A stretch of DNA of 64,000 bases from Streptomyces sp. SCSIO 30461 (GCF_037023745.1 NZ_CP146101.1:7624501-7688500), one strand, 5' to 3'. Counted from the first letter of the stretch, positions 1-8,712 are shown. The notes: generated by a model not told the origin, from the letters alone. Translations and numbers: made by a program.

Positions 1-1169
1 ACCCGGTCGGCACGGTTCAGGCCACTCCCGTCGGCGAGCCGCACGTTGGCGACGGGGAGCTTCAGCCGCTTGAGCCGGGCGGTGACGGCGGCCTGTCCGC
101 CCGCGAAGCTGGCCGGGCGGCCGTCGGCGATGGCGGTCTGTCGGGCCAGCGCTTCCGCGATGTCGTTGTCGCTGTTGGTCAGCATCCGCTCGACCAGCGC
201 GGACATGGGCAGCGAGAGCGTCCTGGCGACCGTGACGGCCTTGGCCGGGCGCTTGCCCTGGTCGGGGCCCGTCTCGGTGTTGATTCCGCGCTTGCCGAGC
301 AGCGAGACGAACGCGGCCGCCGCATCCTGCGCCGGGTCTTCCGCGCGGTCCGCCGGCCCCCTGGTGGAGCCGTCGAGCCGGCCCTCGTCCAGCATCAGCG
401 GGGTGACGGGCGCGATGTTGTCGTTGGCCCCGATGGGATGCAGGACCGGGCCCCGGTAGAGGGAGGTCTCGTAGGTCACCCGTACCGTGCTGACCCCGTG
501 CTCGCGCAGGGCGCGCGCGGTGCCGTCGGCCAGCGCGCCGAGCCTGACCTGGTCGAGGGTGGGGTCGCCGCCGCCGACCAGGGTGACGGTCCGGTGGTCC
601 GGGGCGGCGACCACGGTGGTCGGGATGCGGTGGGTGGGGCCGGTCGCGGAGAGCGCGGCCACCGCCGTGGCGATCTTGATCGTGGAGGCGGGGGCCATGG
701 GGCTGCCCGCGTTCTTCCCGTAGACCTGCTTGCCGGTGGTGAGGTCCACGACGGACGCGGTGAGGACCGGGCCGAGCCCGGGGTCGCCCATCAGGGGTTC
801 GAGTACGGGGGCGATGGCGCCGGAGGCGGCGACAGGGGCGCGCGGCGCGGACAGCACACCGGGCGCACTTGGCGCGGGCGCCGGCTCACCTGGCTCATCA
901 GGCGCCGCAGCCCGGTGATGTACGCCACCTGTCCGGCCCAGCGCCACCGCGCGGTCCCGCTCGGCCGTACGCTGACCGAAGTCCCAGGGGCCCGCCGCGG
1001 AGACCGCGACGGCCGCGACGGCGAGGCCGGCCACGGTCGCGCCCGTCGCGAGCCGCCACGGCTGCCCGGTCCTTCGTCCGGTCCACAAAACTTGGCTGAT
1101 CTGCTTGATCTGCTTGATCTGCTTGATCGCCGAACTTGCCCCGAGCTGCCATGTTCTGCGGTCAGGCAC
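1..1169 (-). CDS. dacB: D-alanyl-D-alanine carboxypeptidase/endopeptidase, peptidase S13 (PBP4 type), C-terminus beyond window
   Basis: Penicillin-binding protein of the S13/DacB class, which trims or cleaves peptidoglycan peptide cross-links outside the membrane. The N-terminus has a basic stretch, one membrane segment at about residues 40-60 and a Pro/Ala linker. The acylation motif S-T-I-K has Ser162 and Lys165, and the second active-site motif S-D-N starts at Ser333. The segment near position 1 (DGSGLNRADR) matches the conserved stretch before the third motif, so the third box and C-terminus lie outside the window. The GTG at 1169 was chosen because the preceding DNA does not continue the protein and GTG-CCT-GAC fits relatives. 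Residues 15-23 are three I-K-Q triplets encoded by three perfect 9-bp copies (1101-1127). It is divergent from ppa. Confidence 0.88.
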   Translation of the reverse strand, partial: MPDRRTWQLGASSAIKQIKQIKQISQVLWTGRRTGQPWRLATGATVAGLAVAAVAVSAAGPWDFGQRTAERDRAVALGRTGGVHHRAAAPDEPGEPAPAPSAPGVLSAPRAPVAASGAIAPVLEPLMGDPGLGPVLTASVVDLTTGKQVYGKNAGSPMAPASTIKIATAVAALSATGPTHRIPTTVVAAPDHRTVTLVGGGDPTLDQVRLGALADGTARALREHGVSTVRVTYETSLYRGPVLHPIGANDNIAPVTPLMLDEGRLDGSTRGPADRAEDPAQDAAAAFVSLLGKRGINTETGPDQGKRPAKAVTVARTLSLPMSALVERMLTNSDNDIAEALARQTAIADGRPASFAGGQAAVTARLKRLKLPVANVRLADGSGLNRADR

Positions 1170-1351
1170 CTTGGACCAGCCCCTTTCGCGATCACACACC
1201 TGCGTAGGGGACACTTAATCACTGCGTCTTGCCGCGAGCATGGCACCCCGTCCAGCACCGGACCCTTCCGGCCTGAGCCAGGGCCGTCCGGTCTCACGGG
1301 CTGTCGCAGTATCACCGACATACATATGTTGATCATGGAGGAGTGCCACCC

Positions 1352-1846
1352 GTGGAGTTCGACGTCACCATCGAGATCCCGAAGGGGTCGCGGAACAAGT
1401 ACGAGGTGGACCACGAGACCGGCCGGATCCGTCTGGACCGCCGCCTCTTCACCTCGACCAGCTACCCCGCCGACTACGGCTTCGTCGAGAACACCCTCGG
1501 CGAGGACGGCGACCCGCTGGACGCCCTGGTCATCCTGGACGAGCCGACCTTCCCCGGCTGTCTGATCAAGTGCCGCGCCATCGGTATGTTCCGGATGACG
1601 GACGAGGCAGGCGGCGACGACAAGCTGCTGTGTGTGCCCGCTTCCGACCCGCGCGTGGAGCACCTGCGGGACATCCACCACGTCTCCGAGTTCGACCGCC
1701 TGGAGATCCAGCACTTCTTCGAGGTCTACAAGGACCTGGAGCCGGGCAAGAGCGTCGAAGGCGCGAACTGGGTCGGCCGCGCCGAGGCCGAGGCGGAGAT
1801 CGAGGCCTCCTTCAAGCGCCTTGAGGCGCAGGGCGGCGCGCACTGA
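1352..1846 (+). CDS. ppa: Inorganic pyrophosphatase (family I, soluble)
   Basis: Cytoplasmic enzyme that hydrolyses pyrophosphate to two phosphates and so pulls nucleotide, aminoacyl-tRNA and other PPi-releasing reactions forward. At 164 aa it is typical of bacterial family I enzymes. It opens with the family's [13 protein letters not shown] substrate-binding stretch and contains [11 protein letters not shown] and the metal-binding signature [13 protein letters not shown] at 1352 is chosen over an in-frame GTG at 1343 because GGAGGAG (1337-1343) then sits 8 nt upstream and [10 protein letters not shown] matches the usual N-terminus. A strong hairpin follows the stop codon, so it is probably monocistronic. 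A second, membrane-bound PPi-using enzyme (hppA) lies near the other end of the window. Confidence 0.97.
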   Translation: MEFDVTIEIPKGSRNKYEVDHETGRIRLDRRLFTSTSYPADYGFVENTLGEDGDPLDALVILDEPTFPGCLIKCRAIGMFRMTDEAGGDDKLLCVPASDPRVEHLRDIHHVSEFDRLEIQHFFEVYKDLEPGKSVEGANWVGRAEAEAEIEASFKRLEAQGGAH

Positions 1847-1866
1847 CGCGTCCGCCGACAGCCTCA

Positions 1867-1902
1867 ACGGGCGGTGCACTCCCACGGGGGTGCACCGCCC
1901 GT
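1867..1902 (+). terminator. Hairpin terminator after ppa
   Basis: Perfect 12-bp inverted repeat (arms 1867-1878 and 1891-1902, ACGGGCGGTGCA) with a 12-nt loop, 20 nt after the ppa stop. It has no long T-tract, as is usual for Streptomyces terminators. Confidence 0.8.
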
Positions 1903-1967
1903 CGCATACTGGCCCACTGGTGTACTGACGTACTGACCGCAGCCTGAGCGAGAGGAGACCGGGAGCG

Positions 1968-3620
1968 GTGGTGGCGGAGCCGGGAGGTACTGCGGAGGAC
2001 CGCAAGCCGCAGTCGGACGAGGCGCGTAGCGCGTTCGCCCCGCCCAAGGGCGTGGACACGCCGCTCGGTCCTCCCGAAGAGGACCATCCGTCCTCCGAGT
2101 TCGCCATCCCCGAGGGCATGGCACCCGAGCCCCCGGCCGCCCCCGAGGGCTCGGCCTTCACCCTTCCGTCGACGTACCGGGCGAGCGACGCGCCCCCGGT
2201 CTTCACTCCCGCCTACGGAACCCCCGCGGTGCAGCTGTCCAAGGACGCGCCGTGGCAGGACCGTATGCGGACGATGATCCGGCTCCCGGTGAGCGAGCGC
2301 CCGGCCCCGGAGTCGGTGCAGCGGCACGACGACTCGGGCCCCGCCGTGCCGCGCGTACTCGACCTGACCTTGCGTATCGGCGAGCTGCTGCTCGCCGGAG
2401 GCGAGGGCGCGGAGGACGTCGAGGCGGCGATGCTCGCCATCACCAGCTCGTACGGTCTCGACCACTGCGAACCCACCGTCACCTTCACGCTGCTTTCGCT
2501 CACGTATCTGCCCTCGCTGGTGGACGATCCGGTGACGGCGAACCGCACGGTACGCCGACGGGTCCCGGATTACACCCGGCTGACCGCGGTCTACCAGCTG
2601 GTCGCGGACATCAACGCCGAGGACAGCGAGATCAGGCTGGACGAGGCCTACCGGCGGCTGGCGGAGATCCGACGCAACCGCCACCCCTACCCCGGCTGGC
2701 TGCTGACCACCGCCGCCGGAGTGCTGGCCGGGTCCGCGTCCCTGCTGGTCGGCGGTGGTGTGCTGGTGTTCCTGGCGGCGGCGGCAGGCGCGATGCTCGG
2801 CGACCGGCTGGCATGGCTGTGCGCGGGACGCGGGCTGCCGGAGTTCTACCAGTTCGCGGTGGCGGCGATGCCGCCCGCGGCGATCGGTGTGGCGCTCAGC
2901 GCGCTGCACGCCGGGCTCCAGCCGTCCGCGGTGATCACCGGTGGACTGTTCGCGCTGATCCCGGGGCGGGCCCTGGTGGCGGCGGTGCAGGACGGGCTGA
3001 CCGGCTTCTACATCACCGCGTCGGCCCGGCTGCTGGAGGTCGCGTACTTCTTCGTGGCGATCGTCATCGGGGTGCTCACGATGCTGTATGTGGGTGTGCA
3101 GTTCGAGGCGAACCTCAACCCGGAGGGGGCACTGAGCACGGTCGAGCGGCCGGTGGTGCAGATCCTGGCGTCGATGATGCTGTGCCTGACCTTCGCCGTG
3201 CTGCTCCAGCAGGACCGGTCGACGGTGCTGATCGCGGCACTCAACGGCGGGGTGGCGTGGGTGGTCTACGCGGCGATCGCGCTGACGGCCGGGGGCTCTT
3301 CGGTGATGGCGACGGCGGTGGCGGCGGGTCTGGTGGGCCTGTTCGGGCAGTTGCTCGCACGGCTCCAGCACACGTCGTCGCTGCCGTATGTGACGGCGGC
3401 GATCGGTCCGCTGCTGCCCGGTAGCGCCACGTACTTCGGGGTGCTGCACATCGCGCAGAGCAACATGGACGCCGGCTTCGTCTCACTGGCCCGGGCGGCG
3501 GCGCTGGCCCTGGCGATCGCGATCGGGGTGAACCTCGGTGGCGAGGTCGCCCGGCTGTTCCTGCGCAGCCCGGCAGCGGCGGGACGCCGCCGCGCGGCCA
3601 AGCGGACGCGCGGCTTCTAG
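1968..3620 (+). CDS. Threonine/serine exporter family membrane protein (ThrE-like)
   Basis: Predicted inner-membrane exporter of threonine, serine or similar small solutes, 550 aa. Residues 1 to about 120 are a Pro/Glu-rich, probably disordered cytoplasmic tail. The ThrE domain follows (IGELLLAGGEGAEDVEAAM, then CEPTVTFTLLSLTYL) with hydrophobic segments from about 245. A second hydrophobic block covers residues about 390-535, giving roughly ten membrane spans as in the fused ThrE / ThrE_2 architecture. The GTG at 1968 has AGGAG at 1953-1957; a second GTG at 1971 is a possible alternative. Transported substrate is not readable from sequence. The gene converges on the DedA gene with an inverted repeat between them. 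Confidence 0.85.
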   Translation: MVAEPGGTAEDRKPQSDEARSAFAPPKGVDTPLGPPEEDHPSSEFAIPEGMAPEPPAAPEGSAFTLPSTYRASDAPPVFTPAYGTPAVQLSKDAPWQDRMRTMIRLPVSERPAPESVQRHDDSGPAVPRVLDLTLRIGELLLAGGEGAEDVEAAMLAITSSYGLDHCEPTVTFTLLSLTYLPSLVDDPVTANRTVRRRVPDYTRLTAVYQLVADINAEDSEIRLDEAYRRLAEIRRNRHPYPGWLLTTAAGVLAGSASLLVGGGVLVFLAAAAGAMLGDRLAWLCAGRGLPEFYQFAVAAMPPAAIGVALSALHAGLQPSAVITGGLFALIPGRALVAAVQDGLTGFYITASARLLEVAYFFVAIVIGVLTMLYVGVQFEANLNPEGALSTVERPVVQILASMMLCLTFAVLLQQDRSTVLIAALNGGVAWVVYAAIALTAGGSSVMATAVAAGLVGLFGQLLARLQHTSSLPYVTAAIGPLLPGSATYFGVLHIAQSNMDAGFVSLARAAALALAIAIGVNLGGEVARLFLRSPAAAGRRRAAKRTRGF

Positions 3621-3687
3621 GGCGTGTTGCGAAAGTCCCTCCTGACCCGCCCTGCGGGCTGGACGGAGCTACTTTCGCAACACGCCC
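3620..3687. repeat. 17-bp perfect inverted repeat between convergent genes
   Basis: Arms GGGCGTGTTGCGAAAGT (3620-3636) and its exact complement (3671-3687) enclose 34 bp that can itself pair (CCCGC..GCGGG). It begins at the last base of the upstream stop codon and ends 31 bp before the next gene's stop. It could act as a bidirectional terminator, but the long non-GC-only arms also resemble a small transposon-derived element. Function is inferred. Confidence 0.7.
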
Positions 3688-3717
3688 CAGGCCCCTGGGT
3701 TCTGTCCGGCCGCGGTC

Positions 3718-4428
3718 TCAGCGCTTGGCGTGCCGACCCCGCTGCGTGGGCTGGTCGTCCGAACCGCCCGCCAGTCCCGCCGTCGGGGAGGCCGCGGCGG
3801 CCTGCTTCCTGCCCTGGGAGCGGGCCCGCAGGATCTCGACGGCGATCGGCAGCACCGAGATCAGCACGATCGCGATGAGGATCATCTCGATGTGCTCGTG
3901 AACGAAGTCGACCTTGCCGAGCGCGGCACCGAGCAGCGTCACACCGGCACCCCAGAGGACACCGCCGACGATGTTGAACGTGATGAACGAGCGGTAGTTC
4001 ATCCGGCTCACACCGGCGATGATCGGCGTGAACGTCCGCACGATGGGCACGAACCGGGCCAGGACCAGCGACTTCGGGCCGTACTTCTCGAAGAAGTCGT
4101 GCGCCTTCTCGACGTTCTCCTGCTTGAACAGCCGGGAGTCCGGACGCTTGAACAGGGCCGGTCCGACCTTGCGTCCGAACAGGTAGCCGACCTGGTCTCC
4201 GATGATCGCGGCGAACACGATCAGGGTGCACACCACCCCCAGCGGCATGTCGATCTTGCCGGTGGTGACCAGCAGGCCCGTGGTGAACAGCAGGGAGTCG
4301 CCCGGCAGGAAGAACCCGATGAGCAGGCCGGACTCGGCAAAGACGATGACGAGTACGCCGATCAGACCGAATGTGGTGATCAGATAATCGGGGTCCAGCC
4401 AGCTCGGTCCGAGCGCAAGAGTGTTCAC
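3718..4428 (-). CDS. DedA family integral membrane protein
   Basis: DedA/SNARE-associated family membrane protein, 236 aa. Relatives act in membrane homeostasis and, in characterised members, undecaprenyl-phosphate or phospholipid translocation. The conserved core is visible: ESGLLIGFFLPGDSLLF near the N-terminus, GDQVGYLFGRKVG, and the family signature F-x-R-F-x-P-x-x-R within ARFVPIVRTFTPIIAG, followed by GGVLWG. The C-terminal 35 residues are polar and basic. GTG at 4428 is preceded by AGGAG 10 nt upstream. Divergent from the YbjQ-like gene; the shared upstream region is about 160 bp. The lipid substrate cannot be assigned. Confidence 0.9.
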   Translation of the reverse strand: MNTLALGPSWLDPDYLITTFGLIGVLVIVFAESGLLIGFFLPGDSLLFTTGLLVTTGKIDMPLGVVCTLIVFAAIIGDQVGYLFGRKVGPALFKRPDSRLFKQENVEKAHDFFEKYGPKSLVLARFVPIVRTFTPIIAGVSRMNYRSFITFNIVGGVLWGAGVTLLGAALGKVDFVHEHIEMILIAIVLISVLPIAVEILRARSQGRKQAAAASPTAGLAGGSDDQPTQRGRHAKR

Positions 4429-4592
4429 GAGGTCCGGGCTCCTGTGATGTGGATAGGCGGTTCGGCGGCACGCGGCACCTCAGCCGGCTCGCCGGTCGGC
4501 TGAGTCAAAGCTACCAACGCATCCGGGTGACGCCTGGTTCCGGCGGCCCACTGCGGATGCGGAACGGGCGGGCGGCAGCGAAGCTGTGCCCC

Positions 4593-4961
4593 ATGGGCAT
4601 CGATGATTACGGCGGCGGGCAGACCGCGCACACGGATGTGCTGGTTGTCACAACGAACGACGTCCCCGGTCACACCGTCCAGCAGGTGATCGGCGAGGTC
4701 TTCGGGCTGACCGTGCGCTCCCGGCATCTGGGCAGCCAGATCGGCGCGGGCCTCAAGTCGATGATCGGCGGCGAGCTGAAGGGCCTCACGAAGACCCTCG
4801 TGCAGACGCGCAACCAGGCGATGGAACGCCTCGTGGAGCAGGCGCGGGCGCGCGGGGCCAACGCGGTGCTGATGTTCCGTTTCGACGTCACGGAAGCGGC
4901 CGACGTCGGCACGGAGGTGTGCGCCTACGGCACGGCCGTGGTGATCGCTCCTCAGTCTTGA
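4593..4961 (+). CDS. YbjQ/UPF0145 family small protein
   Basis: A 122-aa cytoplasmic protein of the YbjQ (UPF0145) family. These form small pentameric dodecin-like rings; the old 'heavy-metal-binding' label is unproven. Visible family features are VLVVTTNDVPGHTVQQVIGE at the N-terminus, the central MIGGELKGLTKTLVQTRNQA and the C-terminal region ARGANAVLMFRFD. ATG at 4593 gives the family-typical start MGID; an upstream in-frame extension lacks similarity and is ignored. No clear ribosome site precedes the ATG. A terminator follows. Confidence 0.85.
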   Translation: MGIDDYGGGQTAHTDVLVVTTNDVPGHTVQQVIGEVFGLTVRSRHLGSQIGAGLKSMIGGELKGLTKTLVQTRNQAMERLVEQARARGANAVLMFRFDVTEAADVGTEVCAYGTAVVIAPQS

Positions 4962-4990
4962 GGGGCAGGCCCGGGTCTACCGACGGGTGA

Positions 4991-5040
4991 ACGACCCCGG
5001 CGCCCACCGCCCGAGCTCCGGGCCACCGGCGCCGGGGCGT
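4991..5040. terminator. Bidirectional terminator between YbjQ gene and tipA
   Basis: Inverted repeat CCCCGGCGCC (4995-5004) with GGCGCCGGGG (5028-5037), extendable by ACG/CGT with one bulged base. It lies between two convergent genes, 33 nt after one stop and 16 nt before the other. Confidence 0.7.
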
Positions 5041-5056
5041 TCTCACCCCCGGGGAT

Positions 5057-5818
5057 TCAGGACGCCGCGCGCGCCGCGTTCGCGTGGATGGCGTCCCGCA
5101 AGTGCTCCGCCAGCCCCGGCCTGATCGCGTCGTAGACCGCGGTGAAACGCGCATCCGCCACGTACATGTCCCCGAGGCACCGGTGGATCTCGTATGTGCA
5201 CTCGTAGAACCATGTCGTGATGTGGCCGCGGTGCTCCTCCGCGAGGTCCATCGCGGGTTCGCCGTCCGCGGGCTCACCGTCCGTCATGAGAGCGGCATAG
5301 CGCATGCCCCAGTCCGCGGACTCGTCCTGCATCCGCTGCCAGTCGTCCTTGCCGTAACGGGCGGCCCGCCGCTGGGACTCGGCGTACTCAGGGGTGCCGC
5401 CCCAGCGCTCTTCCACCTCCTCCGCGTACTGCTCGGGGTCCTGGTCGCCGAAGACCTCGAACCGCTCCTCCGGTGTGAGCGTGATGCCCATCTTCCTCGC
5501 CTCCATGGCGTGCTCGACGGCCTCGGCCATCTTCTGGAGCTCGGTGATCCGAGTGGTCAGCAGCTCGTGCTGGCGCCGCAGATGCTCCTGCGGGTCCACA
5601 TCCGGATCGTCGAGCAGGGCCGCGACCTGGTCGAGCGGGAAGCCGAGCTCCCGGTAGAAGAGGATCCGCTGGAGCCTGTCGAGATCGGAGTCGTCGTAGC
5701 GCCGGTGACCGGCGTGGCTTCGACCGCTCGGTGAGAGCAGCCCGATCTCGTCGTAGTGGTGCAGTGTCCTTACGGTCACCCCGGCGAGGCCGGCGACCCT
5801 GCCCACGGAATAGCTCAT
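5057..5818 (-). CDS. tipA: MerR-family regulator TipAL with TipAS drug-binding domain
   Basis: Thiopeptide-responsive transcription activator, 253 aa as in the family. Residues 1-75 are the MerR winged helix (VGRVAGLAGVTVRTLHHYDE). Residues 76-108 form the dimer coiled coil, and 110-253 are the TipAS antibiotic-recognition domain. Cys214 (IHRC) falls exactly at the position known to bond covalently to thiostrepton; Cys207 is also present. An internal start, Met110 (ATG at 5491), has GGAGGCGAGG just before it within coding sequence and would give the 144-aa TipAS alone, the second product known for this gene. ATG at 5818 is chosen because longer versions run through the promoter. Expected to be self-activated through the adjacent promoter. 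Confidence 0.96.
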   Translation of the reverse strand: MSYSVGRVAGLAGVTVRTLHHYDEIGLLSPSGRSHAGHRRYDDSDLDRLQRILFYRELGFPLDQVAALLDDPDVDPQEHLRRQHELLTTRITELQKMAEAVEHAMEARKMGITLTPEERFEVFGDQDPEQYAEEVEERWGGTPEYAESQRRAARYGKDDWQRMQDESADWGMRYAALMTDGEPADGEPAMDLAEEHRGHITTWFYECTYEIHRCLGDMYVADARFTAVYDAIRPGLAEHLRDAIHANAARAAS

Positions 5819-5856
5819 CGCGTCCTGCTTCCCGCTCTCGAACTGGTACACGCCCA

Positions 5857-5887
5857 AGCCTGGCCCCTCACGCCACGTCAGGTGCAA
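5857..5887 (-). promoter_or_regulatory. tipA promoter with 19-bp spacer and TipAL operator
   Basis: On the minus strand, TTGCAC (5887-5882) and CAGGCT (5862-5857) are separated by exactly 19 bp, the overlong spacer of MerR-activated promoters. The spacer carries CTGACGTGGCGTGAGG, matching 13 of 16 bases of the tipA operator sequence as I remember it (CTCACGTCACGTGAGG). It ends 39 bp upstream of the tipA ATG. Confidence 0.85.
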
Positions 5888-5924
5888 GCCACCACCTTGA
5901 GTGCGTTAGTCCGTTTTAAGCCGA

Positions 5925-5940
5925 TATCGCCGATATCGTG
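5925..5940. repeat. Direct/palindromic CGATATCG repeat between tipA and the channel gene
   Basis: CCGATATCG occurs twice in tandem (about 5922-5939), each copy containing the palindrome CGATATCG, immediately before the GTG of the ClC gene. A regulator site or promoter-overlapping operator is possible. No Shine-Dalgarno sequence is visible there. Confidence 0.5.
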
Positions 5941-5945
5941 AGCCC

Positions 5946-7217
5946 GTGACCACGCCCGATCAGGCCGTGCCGGCCACCCCGGCCCGTGTGCTGCTGCCGT
6001 TGATCATCCCCGCACTGGTCGTCGGCGTCGGTTCGAGCCTGCTGCTGCTCGGGCTGACGAAGGTCTCGGAGGAGCTGAAGAAGCTCCTGTGGACGGTGGT
6101 GCCGGGCGCGCTCGGCGTGGGGTCCTACTCGCCGCTCTGGATGATCGTCGTGCTCACGGCCACCGGACTGGCGGTCGGGCTCGTCGTGTGGAAGGTGCCG
6201 GGCCACGCCGGCCCGGATCCGGCAACGGTGGGGCTCGTCGATCCGCCCATGCCGCCTCTGGTGGTGCCCAGCCTGCTGCTCACCGCCGTGCTCGGACTGG
6301 CCGGCGGAGTCAGCCTCGGCCCCGAGAACCCGATCACGATGGCGAACATCGCGCTGGCCGCCTGGCTCGGCGGCATGGCGATGCGAGGCACTCCGGCCGA
6401 CACATGGGCGGCGCTCGCCGCCGCCGGGACCGTCGGTGCGCTGTTCGGTACCCCCGTCGCCGCCGCGCTGATCCTCACCGAGAGCCTGGCGGCCCGGCCG
6501 GGTCCCGGCGCGCTGTGGGACAAGCTGTTCGCCCCGCTGATCGCCGGGGGCGCCGGTGCCATGACCACCGTGCTGATCGCCCACCCCACCTTCGACCTCG
6601 ACCTGCCCAAGCTGGCGGGCACGAGGTGGCACGACATCCCGGCCGCGCTGCTGGTGTCCTGTCTGGGCGCGGTGGTCGGTCTGGCGGCGGTCTACGCGTT
6701 CCCGCACGTCCACGCGGCCTTCCGCCGGCTCCGGCACCCGGTGCCCATGGTCGCCGCCGGCGGCCTGGTGCTCGGACTGCTGGGGACGCTGGGCGGCAGC
6801 CTGACGCTCTTCAAGGGCCTGTCCGAGATGAAGGTGCTGGCCTCCGACCCGTCCGGCTGGACGGCCGGGCAGTTCGCGGTGATGACGTTCGTCAAACTGG
6901 CTGCGCTCACCGTCGCCGCCTCCTGCGGCTTCCGCGGCGGACGGATCTTCCCCTCGGTGTTCATCGGGGTCGCGCTCGGTCTGGGCGTCAGCGCACTCGT
7001 GCCTGCGGTGCATCCGACGCTCGGGGTGGTCTGCTCGGTGCTGGGCATCCTGCTGGCCGTCACCCGTCAGGGCTGGCTGAGCCTGTTCACCGCGGCCCTC
7101 CTCGCCGCCGACCCCCATGTGTTCCCGCTGCTGTGCGTCGCCGTGCTGCCCGCCTGGCTGCTGGTGACAGGGCGCCCTCAGATGCAACTGGACCAGCACG
7201 GCTCCTCACTGCGTTGA
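5946..7217 (+). CDS. ClC-family chloride channel/antiporter (YfeO-like)
   Basis: Polytopic membrane protein of 423 aa with the ClC fold: about ten to twelve hydrophobic segments, the GGVSLGPENP stretch at the position of the family's G(K/R)EGP filter motif, and FRGGRIFPSVFIGVALG for the later G-x-F-x-P filter motif. The first filter motif is degenerate (GPENP), so channel versus Cl-/H+ exchange cannot be decided. It resembles YfeO-type 'ion channel proteins'. GTG at 5946 is used, with no clear ribosome site, so the start is moderately certain. The glutamate decarboxylase gene follows after 33 bp on the same strand. Enteric ClC antiporters are needed for decarboxylase-based acid resistance, so a shared role is likely. 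Confidence 0.82.
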   Translation: MTTPDQAVPATPARVLLPLIIPALVVGVGSSLLLLGLTKVSEELKKLLWTVVPGALGVGSYSPLWMIVVLTATGLAVGLVVWKVPGHAGPDPATVGLVDPPMPPLVVPSLLLTAVLGLAGGVSLGPENPITMANIALAAWLGGMAMRGTPADTWAALAAAGTVGALFGTPVAAALILTESLAARPGPGALWDKLFAPLIAGGAGAMTTVLIAHPTFDLDLPKLAGTRWHDIPAALLVSCLGAVVGLAAVYAFPHVHAAFRRLRHPVPMVAAGGLVLGLLGTLGGSLTLFKGLSEMKVLASDPSGWTAGQFAVMTFVKLAALTVAASCGFRGGRIFPSVFIGVALGLGVSALVPAVHPTLGVVCSVLGILLAVTRQGWLSLFTAALLAADPHVFPLLCVAVLPAWLLVTGRPQMQLDQHGSSLR

Positions 7218-7250
7218 ACATCGACTGTCGACATCGGAAAGGCGATGGAC

Positions 7251-8678
7251 ATGGCACCACTGCACCAAGGCGGCACGGGCCGCGAGGAGAGCGAGGAGCG
7301 ACGCAGGCTCTCGCTCAACCCCTTCTACGGGGAAGCCGACCCGACCGGGTCGATGACCCTGGCCCCGCCGAAGCACTCACTCCCGGACGGCCCGATGCCG
7401 CCGACGACGGCCTACCAACTGGTCCACGACGAGCTGATGCTGGACGGCAACTCCCGGTTGAACCTCGCCACCTTCGTCACCACCTGGATGGAGCCCGAGG
7501 CCGGGAAGCTCATGTCGGAGTGCCGCGACAAGAACATGATCGACAAGGATGAGTACCCGCGGACCGCCGAACTCGAGCGGCGCTGTGTGGCGATGCTCGC
7601 CGACCTCTGGCACGCACCCGATCCCTCGACCACGGTCGGTTGTTCGACCACCGGTTCGAGCGAGGCCTGCATGCTGGCCGGAATGGCCCTCAAGCGCCGG
7701 TGGGCCAAGCGCAACGCCGACGGCTATCCGGGACCCGGCGCCAAGCCCAATCTCGTCATGGGCGTCAATGTGCAGGTCTGCTGGGACAAGTTCTGCAATT
7801 TCTGGGAGGTGGAGCCACGGCTGGTGCCGATGGAGGGCGAACGCTTCCATCTCGACCCGCAGGCCGCGGCCGAGCTGTGCGACGAGAACACCATCGGTGT
7901 CGTCGCCGTGCTCGGCTCCACCTTCGACGGCTCGTACGAGCCGGTGGCGGAGGTCTGCGAGGCACTGGACGCGCTGAAGGAGCGCACGGGTCTGGACATC
8001 CCCGTACACGTCGACGGGGCGTCAGGGGCGATGTTCGCTCCCTTCGTGGACCCGGACCTGGTCTGGGACTTCCGGCTGCCGAGAGTGGCGTCCATCAACA
8101 CGTCCGGGCACAAGTACGGGCTGGTGTACCCCGGGGTGGGCTGGGCACTGTGGCGCTCGCCTGACGACCTGCCGGAGGAACTGGTGTTCCGGGTCAACTA
8201 TCTGGGCGGCGACATGCCGACGTTCGCATTGAACTTCTCCCGGCCGGGGGCGCAGGTGGTGGCGCAGTACTACACCTTTCTGCGGCTGGGCCGAGAGGGC
8301 TTCCGGGCCGTGCAGCAGACCACCCGGGACGTCGCGCAGTCCCTCGCGCGCAAGATCGAGGCACTCGGTGACTTCCGGCTGCTGACCCAAGGAGACCAGC
8401 TTCCGGTGTTCGCGGTCGCCACAGCGCCGGGCATCACCAACTACGACGTGTTCGACGTGGCGCGGCGGCTGCGCGAGCACGGCTGGCTGGTGCCCGCGTA
8501 CACCTTCCCGCCCAACCGGGAGGATCTGTCGGTGCTGCGGTTCGTCTGCCGCAACGGCTTCTCGGCGGACCTGGCGGCTCTGCTGATGGAGGACCTGGGG
8601 CGGATCCTGCCCGGGCTGCGGAAGCAGAGCGCACCGCTGAGCAAGGACAAGGCGGCTGCCACCGGCTTCCACCACTGA
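7251..8678 (+). CDS. gadB: Glutamate decarboxylase (PLP-dependent)
   Basis: Cytoplasmic PLP enzyme converting glutamate to GABA and CO2 with uptake of one proton, 475 aa. The Schiff-base lysine lies in INTSGHKYGLVYPG, and the fold-type I core (STTGSSEACMLAGMALKRRW, HVDGASGAMFAPF) is intact. ATG at 7251 is preferred over ATG at 7245 because GGAAAGG (7236-7242) then sits 8 nt upstream instead of 2. Immediately downstream of the ClC gene, suggesting an operon for acid tolerance or GABA formation. No separate glutamate/GABA antiporter gene is in the window. Confidence 0.95.
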   Translation: MAPLHQGGTGREESEERRRLSLNPFYGEADPTGSMTLAPPKHSLPDGPMPPTTAYQLVHDELMLDGNSRLNLATFVTTWMEPEAGKLMSECRDKNMIDKDEYPRTAELERRCVAMLADLWHAPDPSTTVGCSTTGSSEACMLAGMALKRRWAKRNADGYPGPGAKPNLVMGVNVQVCWDKFCNFWEVEPRLVPMEGERFHLDPQAAAELCDENTIGVVAVLGSTFDGSYEPVAEVCEALDALKERTGLDIPVHVDGASGAMFAPFVDPDLVWDFRLPRVASINTSGHKYGLVYPGVGWALWRSPDDLPEELVFRVNYLGGDMPTFALNFSRPGAQVVAQYYTFLRLGREGFRAVQQTTRDVAQSLARKIEALGDFRLLTQGDQLPVFAVATAPGITNYDVFDVARRLREHGWLVPAYTFPPNREDLSVLRFVCRNGFSADLAALLMEDLGRILPGLRKQSAPLSKDKAAATGFHH

Positions 8679-8712
8679 AGCGGCCCCACACGGAGCGGGG
8701 CGGCGGCCGACT

